The position numbers and the translations under genes are program-made. From Candidatus Kirkpatrickella diaphorinae (GTDB lineage Bacteria > Pseudomonadota > Alphaproteobacteria > Acetobacterales > Acetobacteraceae), in assembly GCF_025736875.1 (NCBI RefSeq), contig NZ_CP107052.1, forward strand, positions 1,290,001 to 1,354,000: 64,000 bases of DNA. Direction: 5' to 3'. Below, piece after piece: positions 36,246-45,482 of the stretch (within the stretch, counting starts at the first letter, position 1; every line of letters starts with the position of its first letter). The notes under the pieces are model-generated. The model searched no databases and was not told the origin of the DNA. It worked only from the letters and a program-made list of their open reading frames with translations.

Positions 36246-37502
36246 ATGGAACATACGACCTATAAAAGCCCTTTCCTGCAAGAAGCTCAGGCGCGCGGAT
36301 ATATCTATCAATCGACCCATTCTGAAGCGCTTGATCAGGCTTTTCTTGAAGGGCCGGTCAGCGCTTATATCGGGTTTGACCCCACGGCGGATTCCCTGCA
36401 TGTCGGCCATGCGCTCTGCCTGATGGTTCTGCGCCTGATGCAGCGCCATGGTCATCGGCCCATTGCCCTTGTGGGCGACGGCACCGCCCAGATCGGTGAC
36501 CCGTCTTTCCGGGAGGAAGCGCGGTCCCTCATGACGGCGGAGACCATCGCGCAGAATAGTGAGGGCGTGGCGCGCAGTCTGCAGCAATTTCTCAATTTTG
36601 ACGGTGCGGAGTCATCTGCCCTCATGCTCCATAATGCGGCCTGGCTGAACCGCCTGACTTATCTTGACCTGCTGCGCGATGTGGGCGTGCATTTTTCAGT
36701 CAATCGCATGCTTTCTTTCGACAGTGTTCGTCAAAGACTGGAGCGGGAACAGGGCCTGACATTTCTTGAATTCAATTACTCGATATTACAATCCTACGAT
36801 TTCCGCGCCCTCAACCGCGCCGAAGGTGTGACGCTGCAGATTGGCGGTTCCGACCAGTGGGGCAATATCGTTGCCGGTGTCGAATTGGTGCGGCGCACGG
36901 AGGGCAAACAGGTCTTTGGCCTGACATTACCGCTTATCACCACCGCCTCCGGCGCGAAAATGGGAAAGTCCGCGCAGGGTGCGCGATGGGTTCTGGCAGA
37001 GAAGCTGCCCGTTTTTGAATATTGGCAGTTTTGGCGCAATACCGAAGATGCCGATGTCGGGCGCTTCCTGAAGATGTTCACCGATCTGCCCGTGACAGAA
37101 TGTGAACGCCTCGGCGCCCTTGAAGGCGCGGAAATCAATGACGCGAAGAAAATCCTTGCGACGGAGGCCACCGCCATCTGTCACGGTCGCGCCGCGGCGG
37201 AGGAAGCCGCGCAAACCGCGATAGCGACTTTTGAGCAAGGCCGCCTCTCCACCTCCCTTCCGACAATAGCCCTCGCACGCCACATGCTTGAGGAGGGTCT
37301 GCCCGCCTATCGGATTTTTGTTGAAACCGGCCTCGTCAAATCCGGAGGCGAAGCACGCCGCCTTATCCGTGGCGGCGGGGCACGACTGAATGATGTCGTG
37401 GTCTCGGATGAAAATCAGACGGTCACGCTGAACGATCTTTCAGAGGGTGTCTTGCGCGTGTCTTCAGGGAAGAAAAATCACGTCATCATCAAGCCAGAAT
37501 AA
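36246..37502 (+). CDS. tyrS: Tyrosyl-tRNA synthetase
   Basis: 418 residues, standard for bacterial TyrRS of the long class. Class I signature HVGH at about 53-56, KMGKS in place of KMSKS at about 239-243, substrate motif GGSDQWGNIVAG, and a C-terminal S4 RNA-binding domain (SGGEARRLIRGGGARLN). Charges tRNA-Tyr in the cytosol. GGAGG lies 7 bases before the ATG at 36246. Convergent with the glycosyltransferase, only 13 bases apart. Confidence 0.96.
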   Translation: MEHTTYKSPFLQEAQARGYIYQSTHSEALDQAFLEGPVSAYIGFDPTADSLHVGHALCLMVLRLMQRHGHRPIALVGDGTAQIGDPSFREEARSLMTAETIAQNSEGVARSLQQFLNFDGAESSALMLHNAAWLNRLTYLDLLRDVGVHFSVNRMLSFDSVRQRLEREQGLTFLEFNYSILQSYDFRALNRAEGVTLQIGGSDQWGNIVAGVELVRRTEGKQVFGLTLPLITTASGAKMGKSAQGARWVLAEKLPVFEYWQFWRNTEDADVGRFLKMFTDLPVTECERLGALEGAEINDAKKILATEATAICHGRAAAEEAAQTAIATFEQGRLSTSLPTIALARHMLEEGLPAYRIFVETGLVKSGGEARRLIRGGGARLNDVVVSDENQTVTLNDLSEGVLRVSSGKKNHVIIKPE

Positions 37503-37515
37503 TGAAAAGCTGCAA

Positions 37516-38676
37516 CTACCTCGCCGACCCGGTAAGAAGCTGGACGCTTCGCGCCACACTGTCACTTTCCACATAGAGGTGACACGCGCGCGCCAGCCCC
37601 GCAGCACCATAGGCGCGGCGCATGTCGCGGTCATTGACGAGATTGTTCAAAGCCCGGGCCAGCTCATCGACCTGACCGACCGGGACGATCAGGCCCGTCT
37701 CCTGATCAAGAATCTGCTCACGCGCGCCGCGTATATTTGTCGCCACCACGGGGAGGCCGGTCAGCATGGCTTCCACAATCGCCATGGGCAGGCCCTCAAA
37801 ATGGCTGGGCAGCGTAAAAATATCTGAAGCCGCCATAATGGCAGGGACATCGTCGCGATAACCCAGCATGTGCAGGCGCGCGCCGAGTTTTTCCTTCCCG
37901 CGCTGGAATTCGGCCGTCATCATATCGCCGTGATCTGACGGGAGACGCGCCCCGACAATCCAGAGATGCGCGTTTGGAACGTCCTCCATCGCGCGGAGAA
38001 GCTCAGGATAACCCTTATGGCGCACCAGACGGGACACGGCCAGGATCACGACCATGTCATCATCAACACCCAATTCGGCACGTATGGCCTGACGCGCCGC
38101 CGGGTCAGGCCGGAAGCGCTGAGGGTCACGCCCGTTCAGGTTGGCGACCGGGTGACGATTAATGCGCCATCGCCGCGCATCCCGCGCCTCTTCGGCCGAG
38201 ACCGTCATGAAAACATCGGTCCATTGCCCCGCCACCCACTCCAGCATGAAGGAGAGAAGCTTGCGCCAGACCGGGCCAGGCTGATTAAAAAGGAAACCGT
38301 GACATGTATAGGCGATGCACGGCACGCGGCAATAAAAAGCTGCGACCCGCGCGATGAAACCGCTGATCGGCATATGCGCGTGCACCACATCCGGCCTTGT
38401 CTCTCGGATCAACCGGATGAGGGCTTTCAGCGCCCGCCATTGTGCAAAAGGGGAAAGGGAGCGCACCATCGGCACGGAAGTGACGTCAAAACCCGCTTTA
38501 CGCACGGCGGCAAGATGCGGTCCTTCCGCACAGGCACCCGTCACCTCGCAGCCAGCATCCCGCAGCCCTTCCATGATGGGAAGGATGAATTGCCGCATTG
38601 CGAAATCAATATTCGCCACTTCCAGAACCCGCAACCGGCCGCCCGGCCGGACGGTATGTCGACGGAACAACCTCAC
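37516..38676 (-). CDS. Glycosyltransferase family 4
   Basis: 386 residues from GTG at 38676, which forms a GTGA overlap with the heparinase-like gene and has GGAG 5 bases upstream; an ATG at 38694 would add 6 residues. GT-B fold: N-domain LRVLEVANIDFAMRQF, DVVHAHMPISG, TCHGF; C-domain LAVSRLVRHKGYPELL and the family EX7E motif in HFEGLPMAIVEAMLTGLPVV. The opening resembles enzymes that add a sugar to undecaprenyl-linked acceptors in surface polysaccharide synthesis. Last gene after rpe and the heparinase-like gene. Confidence 0.9.
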   Translation of the reverse strand: MRLFRRHTVRPGGRLRVLEVANIDFAMRQFILPIMEGLRDAGCEVTGACAEGPHLAAVRKAGFDVTSVPMVRSLSPFAQWRALKALIRLIRETRPDVVHAHMPISGFIARVAAFYCRVPCIAYTCHGFLFNQPGPVWRKLLSFMLEWVAGQWTDVFMTVSAEEARDARRWRINRHPVANLNGRDPQRFRPDPAARQAIRAELGVDDDMVVILAVSRLVRHKGYPELLRAMEDVPNAHLWIVGARLPSDHGDMMTAEFQRGKEKLGARLHMLGYRDDVPAIMAASDIFTLPSHFEGLPMAIVEAMLTGLPVVATNIRGAREQILDQETGLIVPVGQVDELARALNNLVNDRDMRRAYGAAGLARACHLYVESDSVARSVQLLTGSAR

Positions 38677-40271
38677 AGCCGCTCCAGCGTCCATTGCACC
38701 ACGCGGTGACGCCCATCTCCCAACTGGTCAAACGGGAGTTCACCGGGGCGGTCCGTGGGATCATTTGCGGTCAGCACGATTTGATTGGTTTTCTGGTAAA
38801 ATCCATTTCCGAAATAGACGCTTTCCTCAAGGCTGAGTGTCGCGCCACGCTGAGTGAACTGCCATATCATGCCATCACACTCAAGCTCACAGAAGTCCCC
38901 CTCCGTGAAATCGGAGATCCGGATGTCAGGCGCGAGGTGAAAGCGATAAACAAGGTCGCGATCCGCATCCGCTTTCACGCTTTCCTCTCCCCGCAGGGCT
39001 CGACCATCGTCAGAAAGGGACAGGCGTCTCTCCCAACTATAAGTGCCTGTGCCGGACGTGACTTCCATTTTCAGTTCAAGCACGAGCCCGGCATCATTCT
39101 CCACAAAGTCGGTCAGGATATGGCGTTCTATGGATGTCGAGCCTGCCTGCCCCGCCCCTGCGGGTGGGAGGAGATTTTCCGTCACGAGGCTGTTATGCGC
39201 TGAGGGATGGCGCAACGCCTCCCGCCAGGAAGGCAGGCGGGAACTGCCGCAATTGACCAGCAGACGTTGGCGGCCATAGGACATTTCAAAGGCGAAGGGC
39301 GCATGATGTGCCGTCTGGTCAAACCCCGCCTCCGGCGGCGCGCCGCCATCCGCGAGGAGGAGGGCCTTCCCGCCCGTCAGGCGGATGAAACGCCCGTCCG
39401 GCATAGTGGGTGCGACGATTTTCTGCCGCCCTGCATATTGGATGACACGCTCCACAAAAGCGCCATCATGCGCCCATCCGCCATGAAACAGCGAGACGCC
39501 ACCATCCCCGTGGCGCATGGCGCGCAAAACAGGGCAGAGACGCGTCAGGGACGTCATAATGATGTCGGAGACGGGCTGCTGCGCCATGCGCAGAATGGCG
39601 CTCATTTCCGTCAATTCCCGCACGACCTGAAATTGCGTGTCCGGACAGCGCTGCCGCACCGTCCCATCCGGGTAGATCTGATGCAATATTGTTGTCTCAA
39701 GGCGGCGCAGGGCGCGCTCACGCAGATATTTAAATCCGGGGAGGAAAAATGCGACGACCATCAGGCCCCGCGTGACGACAAGCGATTGCCAGCGCCCCTC
39801 AAGTTCCGGTGGCGCGATGGCGAGGAGGCGACCGACAAGAATGAGATGCCGCATCAGTTTGCGACGGAAACGCTCATCCGCTGTGCGCGCGTAAAATTCG
39901 AAATGTCCGATCATGGTGCAGAGGCGCGCGGCGGTCAGGACAGGGTTATCCTGCGGAAGCGGCTGCCGGATCCAGCCCGCAATGCTGGAACGCGCGAGGA
40001 GACGCGCCTCCTCCGTGCCCAGAGCGGCAAGGTCACGCAGCCAGAGGAACTTGCCGATTTCCTCCTGCACCAGTTGCGGCAGGCTTTGACGCTCAACATT
40101 ATTGAGGAGAAAAGGGTATTCACGCCCTTCGACGTAAATCAAGCCGGCCAGAAGTTTCGCCGCGCGGTCAGCGTTGCCTGTCCAGATATCGCGTAAAACG
40201 GCAGAGGGTTCTGACGGCGCTCTCTTGAGGCCAGACAGGGCATGTTGCAGCCTGACTAACGCAGGTTTAAT
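38673..40271 (-). CDS. Heparinase II/III-like protein, non-standard start or frameshift at 5' end
   Basis: Coding sequence is plain from about 40265 down (PALVRLQHALSGLKR, then AVLRDIW). The C-terminal half has the heparinase II/III beta-sandwich: GDGGVSLFHGG near 255, GKALLLADGG, FEMSYGRQRLLVNCGSS and PSAHNSLV. The only ATG, GTG or TTG in frame is a TTG at 40142, after clear coding sequence. An ATT at 40271 has AGGAGG 7 bases upstream. Alternatively an ATG at 40279 in another frame (ATG AGC GAT TAA) would join after removing one T. I use the ATT. Family members cleave acidic polysaccharides; in alphaproteobacteria this cytosolic type stands next to rpe and its role is unclear. Confidence 0.8.
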   Translation of the reverse strand: MKPALVRLQHALSGLKRAPSEPSAVLRDIWTGNADRAAKLLAGLIYVEGREYPFLLNNVERQSLPQLVQEEIGKFLWLRDLAALGTEEARLLARSSIAGWIRQPLPQDNPVLTAARLCTMIGHFEFYARTADERFRRKLMRHLILVGRLLAIAPPELEGRWQSLVVTRGLMVVAFFLPGFKYLRERALRRLETTILHQIYPDGTVRQRCPDTQFQVVRELTEMSAILRMAQQPVSDIIMTSLTRLCPVLRAMRHGDGGVSLFHGGWAHDGAFVERVIQYAGRQKIVAPTMPDGRFIRLTGGKALLLADGGAPPEAGFDQTAHHAPFAFEMSYGRQRLLVNCGSSRLPSWREALRHPSAHNSLVTENLLPPAGAGQAGSTSIERHILTDFVENDAGLVLELKMEVTSGTGTYSWERRLSLSDDGRALRGEESVKADADRDLVYRFHLAPDIRISDFTEGDFCELECDGMIWQFTQRGATLSLEESVYFGNGFYQKTNQIVLTANDPTDRPGELPFDQLGDGRHRVVQWTLERL

Positions 40272-40348
40272 CGCTCATCCTCCTCATCTCCGCACCACCC
40301 CGACTTCAGCATCCTGCCACGCCGGTGCCGGGGCGCCTTGGCAGCGTG

Positions 40349-41032
40349 TCAGGGCTGCAGGCCGCGCATCCCGGCATCACGCAGATCGCTGATCGCCTTG
40401 CGATAATCCGGCTGGCCATAAACCGCCGTGCCCGCGACCAACATGTCCGCTCCTGCTTTTACAACACGCGGAGCGGTCGTCGGATCAATTCCGCCATCAA
40501 CACCGATGCGGATATCACGCCCCGTGGCATCCGCCATCGCGCGGAGAATCTCAATTTTGCCGATTTGATCTTCAATGAATTTCTGTCCGCCGAACCCCGG
40601 ATTAACCGTCATGACGAGGATGAGATCCAACTCTCCCATAAGGTAGGTCAGCGCCTCGGGCGGTGTGCCGGGGCAGATGGCGATGCCCGGAATGGCGCCT
40701 GATTTACGAATGGTCTGCAAGCTTCGATGCACATGCGGGTTGCCTTCACAATGGACATAAATGTGATTGGCGCCTGCCTGGGCGAAGCTTTCAATATAAG
40801 GGTCCGCCGGGGCGATCATGAGATGGACGTCGAGCGGCTTATCCGTCTGGCGGCGCAGGGCCGCGACCATACTGGGGCCGAAGGTCATATTTGGCACGAA
40901 ATGCCCATCCATGACATCGACATGAATCCAGTCCGCGCCATCCCGATCAATCGCGGTGACCTCCTCCCCCAATCTCATAAAGTCAGCGGAGAGAATGGAA
41001 GGGGCAATGAGAGGTATCTTACGTTGCGGCAT
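40349..41032 (-). CDS. rpe: Ribulose-phosphate 3-epimerase
   Basis: 227 residues, TIM barrel of normal length. Interconverts ribulose-5-phosphate and xylulose-5-phosphate in the pentose phosphate pathway, the main sugar route in acetic acid bacteria. Motifs: IAPSILSADF, metal site HVDVMDGHFVPN, HLMIA, VNPGFGGQKF and DGGIDPTT. Lies 77 bases upstream of the heparinase-like gene on the same strand. Confidence 0.96.
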   Translation of the reverse strand: MPQRKIPLIAPSILSADFMRLGEEVTAIDRDGADWIHVDVMDGHFVPNMTFGPSMVAALRRQTDKPLDVHLMIAPADPYIESFAQAGANHIYVHCEGNPHVHRSLQTIRKSGAIPGIAICPGTPPEALTYLMGELDLILVMTVNPGFGGQKFIEDQIGKIEILRAMADATGRDIRIGVDGGIDPTTAPRVVKAGADMLVAGTAVYGQPDYRKAISDLRDAGMRGLQP

Positions 41033-41179
41033 CTAACAAACCTGACCTAAATATTTTCCCATCAGGGGCGCCGTGACTTCTCACATTGAGGCGACGCGCG
41101 CAATCCCGGTGCGGAGCGCAACGGTTATTCCCGATGAGATGATGGAAGAACAATCCCGACATTTCAGAACGCGACAATT

Positions 41180-42523
41180 TTATATACGCTTCAACCGCGC
41201 CACGAAAAACCCGTCGAGCCCGCCTTCCTCCGGCCACATCCCCGGATGCGTCCGGAAAAATCCTGCCTCTGTCAGGGCGAAAGACATGGGGCCCAATTCC
41301 CCTTCAGTGAAAGGCGCCAAGGCCCATCCGCGCGCGCAGGCAGCTTGCACACGGTCAGGCCCTTCCTCATCCTGAAGGGAGCACACAGCATAAATCATCG
41401 TGCCGCCCGGAGGTAGCATCCCATGCGCCGCATCAATCATCCTGTCCTGCTGCTGCGTAAGAGAGAGAATGTCACGCGGGCGCTTGACCCAAAGAACATC
41501 AGGATGTCGACGAAATGTCCCGGTGGCGGAACAGGGCGCGTCAAGCAGCACTATATCGGCCTTGTTTTTCGGCCGCCACGTCAAGACATCCGCCTGAACA
41601 CAGGTGACTTGAAGGTCAAGGCGCTTCATGTTTTCCTTGAGGAAGCGCATACGCGTCGCATCACGCTCCACAGCGGTGACATGCGCACCCTGGCTGGCGA
41701 GCTGCGCGGTTTTGCCCCCAGGTGCTGCGCAAAGATCAATAACGTTCTTGCCCGCAACCGCGCCCATCAGAAGCACGGGCATCGCGGCCGCCGCATCCTG
41801 CACCCAGAACTGCCCTTCCTCAAACCCGTCAAGGAGGGTGACGCGCGTTCCCGCAGGGTAACGCGCCGATCCATTCGGTAACAGGCGCGGCGCGATGCGG
41901 GGCGGCGCCTCCCGCATAGGGTCCTCTTCTCCGCCATTTGTCTCAATGGCCATGTCGCGCCCTGCCGGCAGCGCCATGGGGGGCGCGATGCCGGGCTTCA
42001 GACGAATATCGAGCGGCGCTTCCTGATAAAGGCCGGAGGCGATGGCGCGCGCCCGGTCTCCCCAGGTGCTCCACAACCAGGGCGGGATGTCGAGGCGCTC
42101 ATGATCCAGTCCCGCCTCAAGTTCCGCGCCCTCTCTCGCAACGCGACGCAGAACCGCATTGGCCAGCCCCGCAAAGGGCGTCAGGCGTCGACGGCGCAAC
42201 AAAGCAACGACGGTGCTGACAGCGGCATGTGGCGGCGTCTCCAGATAACGGAGTTGCGCCACCCCCATGAGAAGCGCGCAAAGCACGGGTACAGGCGGCT
42301 CTTTTTTAAGCAAAGGACGCAGAAGCTCGGACATGCTGCCATAATGACGCAATACTGTCGCGGCGAGGCGGTGGGCGCTGGCGCGATCCCGCCCTGCTTT
42401 GACATTGCTCCGATCCATCGTCGTTTCCAACATGCGTCGATGCTCGAAGATGCCCGTCAGTATATCGAGAGCAAGGTCGCGGGTCGGGTCGGAACGGGAT
42501 ATAAGAGACTTGTCTTGACGCAT
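41180..42523 (-). CDS. RsmB/NOP-family rRNA (cytosine-C5) methyltransferase
   Basis: 447 residues from ATG at 42523. N-terminal NusB-like RNA-binding domain (about 10-140), then a SAM-dependent methyltransferase: VIDLCAAPGGKTAQLAS, DAPCSATGTFRRHPD with the catalytic Cys of motif IV, and YAVCSLQDEEG with the second Cys of motif VI. Layout equals RsmB, which makes m5C967 in 16S rRNA; exact target is inferred. Divergent from the YggS-family gene with 94 bases between the starts. Confidence 0.9.
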   Translation of the reverse strand: MRQDKSLISRSDPTRDLALDILTGIFEHRRMLETTMDRSNVKAGRDRASAHRLAATVLRHYGSMSELLRPLLKKEPPVPVLCALLMGVAQLRYLETPPHAAVSTVVALLRRRRLTPFAGLANAVLRRVAREGAELEAGLDHERLDIPPWLWSTWGDRARAIASGLYQEAPLDIRLKPGIAPPMALPAGRDMAIETNGGEEDPMREAPPRIAPRLLPNGSARYPAGTRVTLLDGFEEGQFWVQDAAAAMPVLLMGAVAGKNVIDLCAAPGGKTAQLASQGAHVTAVERDATRMRFLKENMKRLDLQVTCVQADVLTWRPKNKADIVLLDAPCSATGTFRRHPDVLWVKRPRDILSLTQQQDRMIDAAHGMLPPGGTMIYAVCSLQDEEGPDRVQAACARGWALAPFTEGELGPMSFALTEAGFFRTHPGMWPEEGGLDGFFVARLKRI

Positions 42524-42617
42524 GCTTTGCCTATCGCATGTCACGCGCCGCGAAGCCACCCCTGACGCGTGATCGATGGTGCGCGCACAACCCTGGTTTG
42601 CAAAAGGAGTTGCCATT

Positions 42618-43322
42618 ATGACGGGCCGCGATATTTCTGAAACGCTTCATGCCATCCGGGAAAGGATGCGGGCCGCCTGCGCGCGCGCCGCCCGGCCGGA
42701 GGGCGCTGTCAGGCTTGTCGCGGTCAGTAAATTTCATCCGCAGGACGCGGTGATGGCGGCGCTGGAGGCGGGGCAATTTACATTCGGGGAAAACCGCGTG
42801 CAGGAGGCCAAAGCGAAATTCCCACCGCTGCGGTCGCGCTTTCCCGAGTTGCAACTCCATATTATTGGCACGCTCCAGACAAATAAAGCGCGGGATGCCT
42901 GCCGCATGGCCGATGTCATTGAAACGCTTGACCGCCCTGCCCTTGCCGATGCCATCGCCCGCGCGGCGGATCAGGCGGGTCGCCTCCCGCAATTGCTCGT
43001 GCAGGTCAATGTCGGGGATGAGCCGCAAAAATCCGGGATAAGCCGTGATGCGGCGGATGCGTTTATCGAATCGTGCCGTCAACGCTTCGGCACGCAGCTT
43101 GTCGGGGTGATGGGTATCCCGCCTGAGAAAGACGACCCGACACCGCATTTCACTTATCTCGCGTCCCTCGCCGCGCGTCACGACCTGCCGGACGTCTCGA
43201 TGGGCATGTCAAACGACTTTGAAACGGCGATCCATTGCGGGGCGACGCTGATACGCGTGGGGACAGCCATTTTCGGGCAGCGTGCGTCCCAACCTGCCCG
43301 CCATCTGACACCGGATTTGTGA
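42618..43322 (+). CDS. YggS-family PLP homeostasis protein
   Basis: 234 residues from ATG at 42618 with AAAGGAG upstream; an in-frame earlier start lacks a site. Alanine-racemase-like barrel without the C-terminal domain. PLP-binding Lys in VAVSKFHP, then FGENRVQEA, HIIGTLQTNK, KSGIS, LSMGMS-like motif VSMGMSNDFETAI and IRVGTAIFG. The family controls free PLP level and amino acid balance; it is not a racemase. kup follows downstream. Confidence 0.93.
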   Translation: MTGRDISETLHAIRERMRAACARAARPEGAVRLVAVSKFHPQDAVMAALEAGQFTFGENRVQEAKAKFPPLRSRFPELQLHIIGTLQTNKARDACRMADVIETLDRPALADAIARAADQAGRLPQLLVQVNVGDEPQKSGISRDAADAFIESCRQRFGTQLVGVMGIPPEKDDPTPHFTYLASLAARHDLPDVSMGMSNDFETAIHCGATLIRVGTAIFGQRASQPARHLTPDL

Positions 43323-43408
43323 TGCAACCCGGTTTGGGCCTTAGACTTTGATGTTCATGCTGTCTGGTTGTCAGCTTGACTGAGATCACTGTATCAGAAG
43401 AGAATCGC

Positions 43409-43480
43409 ATGTTCCGCATGATGGGTCCCGAAGGATCACAGCCGGAATATTGCCCTTTCATTTTAGGCCGATTTGCATGA
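43409..43480 (+). CDS. Possible 23-residue leader peptide coupled to kup
   Basis: Open frame ATG at 43409 to TGA at 43478-43480; its ATGA overlaps the kup start codon. Product MFRMMGPEGSQPEYC then PFILGRFA, 23 residues. AGAAGAGA lies just upstream as a moderate ribosome site. A stop-start overlap is what translational coupling would need. No family; could be chance. Confidence 0.35.
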   Translation: MFRMMGPEGSQPEYCPFILGRFA

Positions 43481-45477
43481 CCTCATCGCATGACCGCTCT
43501 CAACATGGCCATAAGGGCCATCATGAAGGGGGGCATCATCTGGCCGAAACCCATCCTCATGAGGTGACAGCCGGGCTCATTCGGGAATTCGGGCGGGATA
43601 GCGGGCACAAATCCGCGCCGGTCGGCGTCGCCGGCCTGCTGGGCGTGCTCGGCGTCGTTTTCGGTGATATCGGCACGAGCCCCCTCTACGCTTTTCAGAC
43701 CTCTGTCGAGATTATTGGCGGCGGTCAGCGCCCGATCCACACCTGGGAAATTATGGGGCTTGAGAGCCTGACTTTCTGGGCATTGATGATCGTCGTCACC
43801 CTCAAATATGTTCTGCTGATTATGCGGGCCGACCATAATGGTGAAGGGGGCATTGTCGCGCTGATGTCCCTTGCCCAGCGCGTCTGCCATACGCCGCAAT
43901 ATCGATGGCTCCTGGGTGTGGTTGGCATTGCGGGCGCGTGCCTCTTTTTCGGCGATGGGATCATCACGCCCGCCATCTCGGTGCTTTCAGCCATTGAGGG
44001 GATTGAGGTTTCCATACCCTCAGCCGCCCATGTCGTCGTGCCCGTCGCCATCATCATCCTCATCGCCCTCTTCAGCGCACAGGCCCTCGGCACGGGGAAA
44101 ATCGGCCGTGCCTTCGGGCCGATCATGCTGATATGGTTCATCGTCATCGGCACGCTGGGCGCGATCTCGATTGCGCAGAACCCACATATTCTCCTATCGC
44201 TCTCGCCCTATTACGCCGCGCAATTTGTCGTTTACCACCGCTTCCTCTCCTTTATCGCACTTGGGTCCGTTGTGCTTTCTGTCACCGGGGCGGAAGCGCT
44301 TTATGCGGATATGGGGCATTTCGGCCGACAGCCCATTCGATATGCCTGGTGCGTTCTGGTATTGCCGTGCCTTGCGCTGAATTATCTCGGCCAGGGCGCT
44401 CTGCTGATCCGCTCCCCCGATGCGTTGCAAAATCCTTTTTTCCATCTGGCGCCGCACTGGGCGCAAATCCCCATTCTGATCCTGGCGACCTTCGCCACCG
44501 TCATCGCCAGTCAGGCGGGCATTTCCGGCGGGTTCTCCCTCTTCCGGCAATTGATGCTGCTGGGTTATCTGCCACGCATGCGCGTCAAGCACACCAACCC
44601 TTATGAGGAGGCGCAGATCTATCTGCCCTTCTTTAATTGGCTGCTCGCAATTGGTGCGGTGATGCTGGTGCTGGCTTTCCGGTCATCCTCCGCATTAGCG
44701 GCCGCTTACGGTATCGCCGTGACGGGTACGTTCGTCTGCACGACATTGCTGGCGCTTGTCGTGTTTCATCGCGTGTTTAAATGGAGCAAATGGCTCACCG
44801 CACTTGTTTTCGGATTTTTCTTCCTCAGCGATGCCTCGTTCTTCACCTCAAACGTGCTGAAAATCCCGGAAGGCGGATGGGTGCCGCTGGCGATCGGCCT
44901 GTGCGCGACCATTATGATGACGACATGGCAGCGGGGGCGGAACCTCGTCCGGCAGCGTCAACGGGCGGATAACCTCCCCATGGCCACGTTTCTCGCGCGG
45001 CTTCCCCATTCACGCACGCCGCGTGTGCCCGGCACGGCGGTGTTTCTGACAGCGGACCCGAATATTGTGCCGAACTGCCTGCTGCATAATCTGCGCCACA
45101 ATAAGGTGCTGCATCAGAATATCTTCTTCGTCACAGTGCAGAACCTGAACCAGCCAGAGGCAGAGCGGGGACATCGCGCCACTGTGCAGGAGCTGGCGCC
45201 GCATATTCACCGCGTCATAGTGCGCTACGGATTTATGGAGCTGCCCAATGTCACCCGCGCGCTGGAGGATCTCCGCATTGCCGGGATCGAGTTTGACCCC
45301 ATCCAGGCCTCTTATTTCGTCTCCCGCGAAATCGTCGTGCGCTCCTCCCTGCCCAAACTCCCTATCTGGCGTATGTGGCTTTTCCTCTTCCTTGCGCGTA
45401 ATGCGGTTTCTGTAACGGAATTCTTCCGCATCCCGCCGGACCGTGTGGTTGAATTCGGGGTGAGAGTCTCGATTTAA
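43477..45477 (+). CDS. kup: Potassium uptake protein Kup
   Basis: 666 residues, family length about 630. Inner-membrane K+/H+ symporter with about 12 helices in residues 45-500, then a cytosolic C-domain. Signatures: VFGDIGTSPLYAFQ, GEGGIVALMSLA, FFGDGIITPAISVLSA, GAEALYADMGHFG, and FRSSSALAAAYGIAVTGT. The first 35 residues are unusually His-rich (about ten His). The ATG at 43477 is preferred over an upstream TTG at 43450; its ribosome site is weak (TAGG), which fits coupling to the short leader frame. Confidence 0.95.
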   Translation: MTSSHDRSQHGHKGHHEGGHHLAETHPHEVTAGLIREFGRDSGHKSAPVGVAGLLGVLGVVFGDIGTSPLYAFQTSVEIIGGGQRPIHTWEIMGLESLTFWALMIVVTLKYVLLIMRADHNGEGGIVALMSLAQRVCHTPQYRWLLGVVGIAGACLFFGDGIITPAISVLSAIEGIEVSIPSAAHVVVPVAIIILIALFSAQALGTGKIGRAFGPIMLIWFIVIGTLGAISIAQNPHILLSLSPYYAAQFVVYHRFLSFIALGSVVLSVTGAEALYADMGHFGRQPIRYAWCVLVLPCLALNYLGQGALLIRSPDALQNPFFHLAPHWAQIPILILATFATVIASQAGISGGFSLFRQLMLLGYLPRMRVKHTNPYEEAQIYLPFFNWLLAIGAVMLVLAFRSSSALAAAYGIAVTGTFVCTTLLALVVFHRVFKWSKWLTALVFGFFFLSDASFFTSNVLKIPEGGWVPLAIGLCATIMMTTWQRGRNLVRQRQRADNLPMATFLARLPHSRTPRVPGTAVFLTADPNIVPNCLLHNLRHNKVLHQNIFFVTVQNLNQPEAERGHRATVQELAPHIHRVIVRYGFMELPNVTRALEDLRIAGIEFDPIQASYFVSREIVVRSSLPKLPIWRMWLFLFLARNAVSVTEFFRIPPDRVVEFGVRVSI

Positions 45478-45482
45478 GTCCG

